Source of the DNA: Chromera velia
Lineage: Eukaryota > Sar > Chromeraceae
DNA length: 12,500 nt
Direction of reading: 5' to 3'
Assembly (NCBI GenBank): GCA_018398765.1
Contig: JAHBMJ010002601.1
Span: 804 to 13,303 of the forward strand
Position numbers and translations under genes: made by a program. How positions within the stretch are numbered: the first letter of the stretch is position 1; every line of letters begins with the position of its first letter. This document shows, piece after piece, positions 6,822 to 12,500 of this stretch. The notes beneath the pieces are model-generated. The model had not been told where the DNA came from. It saw only the letters and a program-made list of their open reading frames with translations, and searched no databases.

Positions 6822-7889
6822 ATGTCTTTTGAGCAGTTCCAGGCGGAGGTAGGTGCGACTCTGCTACAGGTTCAGCAGGGTCTCACCGCAGTCCAGCAGA
6901 CCCAGCAACAGCAAGGGCAGATACTGGTGGAACTGCAGCAAAGACAGATGGAGCAAGCTGCTGCGGCAGTCCAGCAGCCGATGGATGTACAAGGAGACGG
7001 CATGTTGTTTGGAGGCGGACAGGGTGGTCTACCTCCTCAGGCGCCTGAAGTTCGAGAACAAGTTTCCAGGACTATACTGAAGAATCCGGATGTCTTTACA
7101 GGAGTGCGGGAGAAAGCGGAAAGGTGGTGCACTGATATGGACGACTGGTTTGTGAATGCTCAGACCGCTCCGGAATGTCAACTCGGTCTGGCCAAGTCTT
7201 ACTTGAGCCTTGAACTCAAGGACTGGTTTGACTTGGTGAAGTTGGAGGACGGCATTGGGTTTTGCAACTGGCCTGCCTTGAAGGACACATTGCTTCGTCG
7301 GTACAGAGACAAACATGTCCGCAGGGCAGTAAAGAAGAAGATCGCAATCCTTAGGTGCACTGGAACTATCAGCGACTACAACAACAAGTTCGACGTTGAG
7401 GCGTTGAAGCTGAAAAAGGCAGGGACGAGTGAGTGGGACCTCCTCGACAGCTACATTGAGGGTTTGCCACCTGCCATTATGTTTTAGACCGACAGACAGG
7501 AGCCGCAGACTCTATAGGAGGCCATAGAGAAGGCCTTGAACAATGAGGTCTGGCTTCAACAGGCATCAGCTCGGGGAGGAAAGTGGGCCAAAGGGGCAGG
7601 ACCGATTCCAGGGGGGTCTCCACCGATTGAACCAACTGGACCGGCTCCGATGGAACTCTGTGGGGTGCGTCGTGGCATGCCGCTTTGCGACCTTAGATTA
7701 CCCCAAGCCCTGTGGGAGGAAAGATGGAGACGGGGACTTTGCCTCCGGTGTGGTGATCCCAATCACCAGATGAGGCAGTGCTGGAATGGGTTACGCGGTC
7801 CCCCACAGGCATGCGCCATATACACGTCCCCATTCGGAGGATGGCGGAAACCTCCACAGCGAGCAGCCCGGTTTCCCAAGTTTCGATGA
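6822..7889 (+). pseudogene. gag: Gag region of the chromovirus, three in-frame stops
   Basis: Gag forms the virus-like particle and packages the element's RNA. The start is the ATG at 6822 (MSFEQFQAEVGATLL). The first ~50 residues are Q-rich and probably coiled coil (VQQTQQQQGQ), followed by the retrotransposon Gag domain (from about 7060, NPDVFTGVREKAERW to YIEGLPP). A CCHC zinc knuckle, CLRCGDPNHQMRQC, lies at 7740-7781. TAG at 7485, TAG at 7515 and TGA at 7887 interrupt the frame, and the similarity continues unbroken past the first two. The frame then runs straight on into pol with no shift, so Gag and Pol were one polyprotein. Confidence 0.85.
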
Positions 7890-8700
7890 GAAAGCTCTCC
7901 TCCTCGCAGATACTATGAGGGGGCTCGATACCCTTCTCCTTATAGGTCACCCTCTGCATTGGGGGGGAGGGAGGAGACTCGTCAGCCAGGCAGGGGGTTC
8001 GGAAGTAATGTTCCTTCGGGGGGACAAGGACGTGCCTTCAGCGACACTCCATCGTTTGGTCGGCGAACGTCTTCACCGCCCCAGGGGTCACAACCAGCAC
8101 GTTGGGTGGGACCCAGACGAGTGGTGGGAGTGACAACAATTCCCAGCCGGAGAGAGGATGATCGCGTCGTGGTTCCTCGGGAACCTGAGGTACGTAGAGA
8201 AGTTGAGGAAGAAATAAGAAATATTGAGGAAGAACTTCAAGGTGGGGGGTCGGGGGAGGAAGAAGAGGATGATGGTGATAAAAGTTACAGAGAGGGATTT
8301 GTTTATCAAGGCACAATTGCTGGCAGTCCAGTCAAAGTGTTTTATGATAATGGAGCTGATGACATTTTTGTTGATAGCAAGTTTGCACACAATCGACAGC
8401 TCCATATTTGCAGGTTTTCAACCCCTATGAGATGTTGGATGGCGGTGAAGGAGAATGGGAGACTGGACGCTACGGTCAGTGAGTATGCACCTCAAGTGCC
8501 TCTGCGCATACAGGGGTATTCAAAAATTGTGGGTGCATTGCTTGCTGACCTGGATGGCTATGACGTGATCCTCGGTCAAAAATGGAGTGACGCACACAAC
8601 GTCGAGCTCGACCATCCAACTCGGTCTCTTTGGTTCTCTTTCAAACGCCGTGAAGTGATTTTGAACGGAGGGTACAAGAAAGACAAAAATTGCCCTCCCT
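7890..8700 (+). pseudogene. pol: Pol: Gag-Pol linker and aspartic protease
   Basis: The protease cuts the polyprotein. After a Gly/Arg/Pro-rich linker and an acidic stretch (EEEIRNIEEELQ), the domain starts near YQGTIAGSPVKVFYDNGADD. It includes a DNGA tetrad at 8346-8357 where the family has D-S/T-G-A, and ends in the usual YDVILGQKW motif at about 8561-8587. The aspartate is kept, but Asn replaces the Ser/Thr that steadies it, so activity is doubtful. The fold call is secure from the D-G-A and ILG motifs and from the position between Gag and RT. Confidence 0.8.
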
Positions 8701-8939
8701 TCTTGAATCCTGTGCAGGCTAGACGTTGCATTAAGAGAGGAACGCCGTTTCATATCATGTACATGGAGACGGTGCGCCCACAACCACCTGCACAGGAGGA
8801 GTGCGAAGTGCAGACAACTGAAGTGAATGAATTGGGGGGGAATGGAAAGGGGAGAATGGATGACAAGAGAATTCATGGGTCTGACTTTCTTTCTTCTCTT
8901 TCTTCTGATCATCCTGTCTATTCTTCTTCCAATCTTTCT

Positions 8940-9800
8940 GAAGTGCGTGCATTTCTCAATCAACCGGATCCAGAGGTGCCTCGTGATATAAAAGAAATTG
9001 TGGCAGATCATGCGTCTCTTTTCTTTGATCGACTCTCTCATCTCCCACCGTCCAGAGGTCCTCATTTGGACTTCAAAATTGAACTTGAGCCTGGTCATTC
9101 ACCTCCTGCGCGTCCACCTTACCGATTGTCAATAGGAGAGACAGATGAGCTGAGGAGACAGCTAGACATATATCTTGAACAAGGATTCATTCGACCGTCT
9201 GCTTCTCCTTATGTTGCTCCTGTTCTTTTTGTACAAAAGAAAGACGGATCGATGAGGATGTGTTGCGATTACACAGGGCCTGGCTTGAATCGCATTACAA
9301 TAAAAGATAAGCATTCACTCCCTCATCCGCAGGAATTAATCGATCGACTCCATGGGGCACGATTTTTTATGACTCTAGATCTACGTCAGTACTATCACCA
9401 AATGAGAGTCAGGGAGGAAGACATCCCCAAGACAGCCTTCACAACGCGATATGGCTCTTTTGAGTGGCTGGTCGTTTCTTTCGGTTTGACGAACGCGCCA
9501 CCTTCTGCGATGAGGCTGATTCAATTTGCTCTTCGATCTTGCCTCAATCGTTTCGTTTCAGTGTTTCTGGATGACATCCTCATTTATTCACGCACTAGAG
9601 AAGAGCACAAAAAACATATTCGCACTGTTCTGCATTTGCTCGGTGAGAATAATCTGTATGTCAAGCTCTCAAAGTGCCACTTCATGCAGAGTGAGGTGAC
9701 CTTTCTGGGCTTGAGAATTTCCAGGACCGGGGTTCGACCAGAGGTCAGCAAAACAGAGGCAGTCAACAAGTGTCCGACCCCAAAGAACAGAAAGAACGTG
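8940..9800 (+). pseudogene. pol: Pol: reverse transcriptase
   Basis: This domain copies the element's RNA into DNA. Motifs in order: YLEQGFIRPSASPYVAPVLF, then VQKKDGSMRMCCDY, ITIKDKHSLP, the first catalytic Asp in FMTLDLRQYYHQ (GAT at 9378), TRYGSFEW, VSFGLTNAPPSAMRL, the catalytic FLDD box at 9564-9575 followed by ILIYS, and LSKCHFMQSEVTFLGLRIS. All three catalytic Asp are present and this stretch has no stop. Two oddities: CCDYTGPGLN is about two residues longer than the usual C-V-D-Y-R-A-L-N, and VSFGLTNAPP replaces the usual PFGLTNAP. Confidence 0.93.
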
Positions 9801-10601
9801 CTCTCTTTCTTGGGGTTTGCGAATTGGGTGGGGTTTGCAAATTGGATGAGGAGATTCGTTCCCCGTTTCAGTGAGAAAGCGGGACCTCTCTATGCTTTGT
9901 TGAAAGCGAAGCGGGTGTTTGAGTGGGGAGAAAAAGAAGAGAGAAGTTTTCAAGCTCTGAAAGAAGCAGTCAGAAATACAGTTGAATTATTCATTCCCGA
10001 TCCCGCCTGCCCGTTTGAAATCTTTGTGGATGCATGCGAATCGACTGAGACCTTGGGTGCCGCTTTGATGCAAGAGGATCCGGAGATTGGTTACTTGCGT
10101 CCGTATGCTTTTGCTTCTCGTCGTATGAGCCCAGCAGAATTGAAGTATCACATTAGAGAGAAAGAATTTCTAGGGTGTGTTTTTGTAGTGAAGACGTGGA
10201 GACCATACGTGAATCATACAACTAAGGTGTAGTCGGATCATGAGTCTCTGAAATATGTAAATGTGTCTGCCGATCGCACCCTGATGTCCCCACGTATGCG
10301 CAGGTTCGTCTCAAGGTTTGATGAGCTCGGGATTACACCTCGGTACGTCCCGGGTGCACGAAACAGGGTGGCTGATGCATTAAGCAGGGTGCCTGGGTTG
10401 GCCGTACAGACAAAAGAGGTGCAGGAAGAGAGAAAAGACGTCTGTGAGCTTCTCTTGAATGAAGTGTATGTACAGCCAGATGAAGAGTTCTTAGGGAAGA
10501 TAAGAAAGGGGTATGAGGAGGAACAGTTCTGGAGGGAAATAAAGGAAGCAGTAGAGCATCCTGAGAAAGGAGTGCCTCTGCGACTACGGCTGAGAGTGTA
10601 A
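9801..10601 (+). pseudogene. pol: Pol: RT connection and RNase H, one internal stop
   Basis: RNase H removes the RNA strand after copying. The connection begins with FLGFANW, duplicated as GFANWVGFANWMRRF. RNase H residues: Asp in IFVDACE (10029), Glu in REKEFLG (10164), Asp in SDHESLKY (10236) and Asp in NRVADALSR (10374), so all four acidic positions are kept. A TAG at 10230-10232 falls two codons before the third. TAA at 10599-10601 ends the linker towards integrase. The upstream frame 6822-10229 and this one are the same frame. Confidence 0.88.
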
Positions 10602-10643
10602 CCTTTTCATATGGAAGACGGACTGCTTTTCTTCAACGATTGA

Positions 10644-11780
10644 CTAGCAATCCTGACAGAAAGGCTGCAGAAAAATCTGATTTATGAACACCATGACACA
10701 GCCGTGGGGGGACATTTGGGGGGAGAGAAAACTTATCTGAAACTGGCTGGCTCTTTTTACTGGCCGTATATGTATGTGTCGGTCCAGCAGTATGTGAGGA
10801 AGTGTGACATTTGCCAGAGAGGGAAGAGACCGACAGAGAAGCAGCAAGGCCTCCTGCATCCACTTCCAATTCCTGAATTTGTATTTCAGTCATTCTCTCT
10901 TGATTTTGTATTTGGACTCCCGAGGGTGTTGTATAAGAATGAATGGGTGGATGGAATTCTCTCTGTTGTCGATCGTCTGTCTAAAGCTCCTTGCTTCATT
11001 GCAGTCTCCTCAGGAATCACAGCAGAGGGGATAGCAGAGGTAGTCTTTGAACGAGTGATCCTCGAGTACGAGATGCCTCAATCGGTGGTGAGTGATCGTG
11101 ATCCTCGTTTCCTTTCTGCTTTTTGGCAGGAGGTTGCTCGACTGTGGAAAACGAAATTAAACATGAGTACGAGAGGGCATCCACAGTCGGATGGACAGAC
11201 AGAGAGAGACAATCAAACGATTGAGCAAATGCTGCGCTGTTTTGTAGATGAACACCAGTCAGACTGGTCGAAATGGTTGGCTGTGTATCAGTTTACATAT
11301 CGCGATTCAGTTTATTCAGCTCTCAGCATGTCTCCATTCCGTTTTCTGTACGGCCACGATCCCATTCATCTGCCTTCTGTCTCTGTACGAACGAAATCTT
11401 TCTGCCCTCCAGCAGCAGAATTCGCAGACGCCAAAGAGGCAGAAATTATGAGAGCAAAAGAAAGATTGCAGAAGGCAAGAGAGCAGATGGCACAACAGGT
11501 AGATCCACACAGGAGGGAAGTATCTTTCGAGCCTGAAGAATATGTACTTATCCGTAATTTTTACTTTAAAGGAGATAGAAAGCCAGGAGGAATAGTGAGG
11601 AAACTCGAACCGGTGTATTATGGACCCTTTGAGGTAGAAAGAAAGATACACGACAATGCATATGAGCTCATTTTCCCTGCAAGCATACGGACACACAACG
11701 TGATCAATGTCTCCTTTTTGAAAAAGTACGAGAGGGAGAAGACTGATCCGTTGCCTGCCATCTGCCTTCCAACCTCTACA
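10644..11780 (+). pseudogene. pol: Pol: integrase (HHCC, DD35E, GPF module)
   Basis: Integrase inserts the DNA copy. The stop TGA at 10641-10643 lies just before. Zinc site: His at 10692 and 10713, Cys at 10803 and 10812 (CDIC), with spacing H-X6-H-X29-C-X2-C. Catalytic core: Asp in SLDFVFG (10902), Asp in VVSDRDPRF (11094) and Glu in DGQTERDNQ (11202), with exactly 35 residues between the last two. The GPF module YYGPFEVERKI follows at about 11620, then VINVSFLKKYE. This stretch has no internal stop and its active site looks intact. Confidence 0.93.
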
Positions 11781-12106
11781 GAGGTGGAATATGAAGTTGA
11801 AGAAATTCTGGATCACAGGCGGATCGACAAACAGGCGCACTATCTCGTCTGGTGGAAGGGGAGAGTAAGGAGAATGCGTTGTAGGAACCGTCAGTCAGCC
11901 TCACGCATACAAAGGAAGCCCTGCATGCCTTCAAGGAGAAAAGAAGAGAAGCAGCGAAGAAGAAGGCAGGCAGGTGTGGGATGGAGTTAAGAAGACGTGT
12001 AGTGCACGTCAGTACAGTCAAGAAGGCCATATGGAGCGGGGTACGAATCTGTCAGTTAGAGACGCAGCTTTCTAGGCTGTGTGCTCTCTGGCTATCTGCT
12101 TCTTAG
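11781..12106 (+). pseudogene. Chromodomain at the integrase C-terminus, frameshifted
   Basis: Chromodomains bind modified histone tails and steer chromovirus insertion. The reading frame of integrase gives YEVEEILDHRR then HYLVWWKG (11790-11861), a clear chromodomain first half. It then becomes a basic low-quality tail ending at a TAA (11988-11990). The other frame from 11858 continues the domain (ESKENAL, stop TAG at 11882, EPSVSLTHTKEALHAFKE) to TAG at 12104. So a frameshift lies near 11856-11862, and the stop sits where the third aromatic-cage residue (TWEP) is expected. The domain is broken. Confidence 0.78.
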
Positions 12107-12273
12107 CCTGAAGATGCTGAGAGTGATTCCGAGGACATCGTATACATGTGGTAGAAGAGGCACACTGTGGTGTCGGTCGTGGTTTACCGACTTCATTCAT
12201 GCCTCTATGGTTTGATTTAGATGATCTGAGTGATTGAGCTAAGCGTGGACGTCAGCTTCAGAAGGCGTGCAGG
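12107..12273 (+). other. Non-coding tail between pol and the 3' LTR
   Basis: No open frame of note. A small inverted repeat, gtcggt...accgac, is present near 12173-12193. The bases just before the 3' LTR (cagaaggcgtgcagg) are only partly purine, a poor match to a polypurine tract. Confidence 0.45.
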
Positions 12274-12500
12274 TGTGGGCTTGCCACAAGCGTCGCGCCA
12301 CGCTAGGGCCGCCGCCGACCTCGCAACGCCGCGTGCGCCCAGTCTAAATAAAGTGACGTCTGACCTTTGCGTGCGAAAGTTGTTCTGTGCCAGTCTCTCG
12401 ATCGTGGTGTTGGCTGGTCTGAATAGTGGATCAACAGATTGACTCTGCTAGGTCATACTTTAATGTGAGTCTGCCTACGATCTACGCTTATCGTAATTGA
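12274..12500 (+). repeat. 3' LTR, first 227 bp
   Basis: Aligned without gaps to 6504-6730 at an offset of 5770. I count 8 differences, all transitions (about 3.5%). AATAAA is kept at 12347-12352. The copy runs off the window. No strong polypurine tract directly precedes it. Confidence 0.92.

Larger units (their letters stand above)
6504..12500 (+). mobile_element. Ty3/gypsy chromovirus LTR retrotransposon, decayed, 3' LTR cut by window edge
   Basis: The layout is 5' LTR (6504 to about 6756), leader, single-frame gag-pol with chromodomain (6822 to about 12106), a short tail, and the 3' LTR from 12274. Protease, RT, RNase H and integrase in that order define Ty3/gypsy (Metaviridae); the C-terminal chromodomain defines a chromovirus. 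It lies in the same orientation as the PA200 gene, about 1.1 kb after its stop. Expected full length is about 6.0 kb if the 3' LTR matches the 5' one. Six in-frame stops plus a frameshift show it cannot encode its own complete proteins. No envelope-like frame is present. The target-site duplication cannot be tested because the right end is outside. Confidence 0.92.

Noticed and set aside
8520-9098. 192-codon reverse open frame
   Set aside because: Antisense shadow of the protease-RT stretch, with no recognisable domain.
7485-10643. Stop-codon reassignment or programmed read-through in gag-pol
   Set aside because: All three stop codons occur in frame at six places with no common context, and PA200 itself ends at TGA. 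Decay explains this better.
11316-11840. 174-codon reverse open frame
   Set aside because: Antisense shadow of the integrase C-terminal part; Cys/Phe-rich with no domain.
12173-12193. Small hairpin gtcggt/accgac near the 3' end of the element
   Set aside because: A 6-bp stem is expected by chance and has no counterpart elsewhere.

Overview
The window is nuclear DNA of a eukaryote with intron-rich genes, short exons and very many microsatellites. It holds two things: the 3' end of a spliced host gene (about 344-5425, + strand), and a nearly complete but decayed LTR retrotransposon (6504 to beyond the right edge, + strand). An AT-rich stretch without recognisable genes lies between them. The intron style and the protein resemblances suit a unicellular eukaryote, perhaps an alveolate or alga such as a chromerid. 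That placement is a guess; the sequence does not settle the species.

Host gene. Ten exons of 39-149 bp, each between GT and AG, join in one consistent frame and give the last 250 residues of a PA200/Blm10-type proteasome activator (PSME4 family). The HEAT-like repeats and the conserved C-terminal domain (Pfam PSME4_C/DUF3437) are present, and the protein ends in -AYFT. All ten chosen acceptors end in GCAG and eight in TGCAG. The nine introns (324-719 bp) make up most of the locus, and most carry their own microsatellite: (CTTT)n, (TTCC)n, (CTGC)n, (TG)n, (GGAT)n, (TTTG)n or (GTCA)n. The window opens inside an upstream intron, so the rest of the gene lies to the left.

Intergenic stretch (5426-6503). 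No gene is recognised. An AT-rich block around 5560-6000 holds a near-palindrome and two diverged copies of a unit of about 139 bp.

Retrotransposon. This is a Ty3/gypsy element of the chromovirus type: a 5' LTR of about 253 bp (TGT...ACA), a single-frame gag-pol region, a short non-coding tail, and the first 227 bp of the 3' LTR. Gag (with a CCHC knuckle), aspartic protease, reverse transcriptase, RNase H, integrase (HHCC, DD35E, GPF) and chromodomain lie in that order. All except the tail of the chromodomain share one frame. Six in-frame stops break it, and a frameshift plus a further stop break the chromodomain. The two LTRs differ at 8 of 227 positions, all transitions. The element is not autonomous as it stands.

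I found no undescribed multi-gene system. The points most worth following are the spliced PA200 gene model with its uniform GCAG acceptors and microsatellite-filled introns, its -YFT terminus, and the transition-only decay of the chromovirus.
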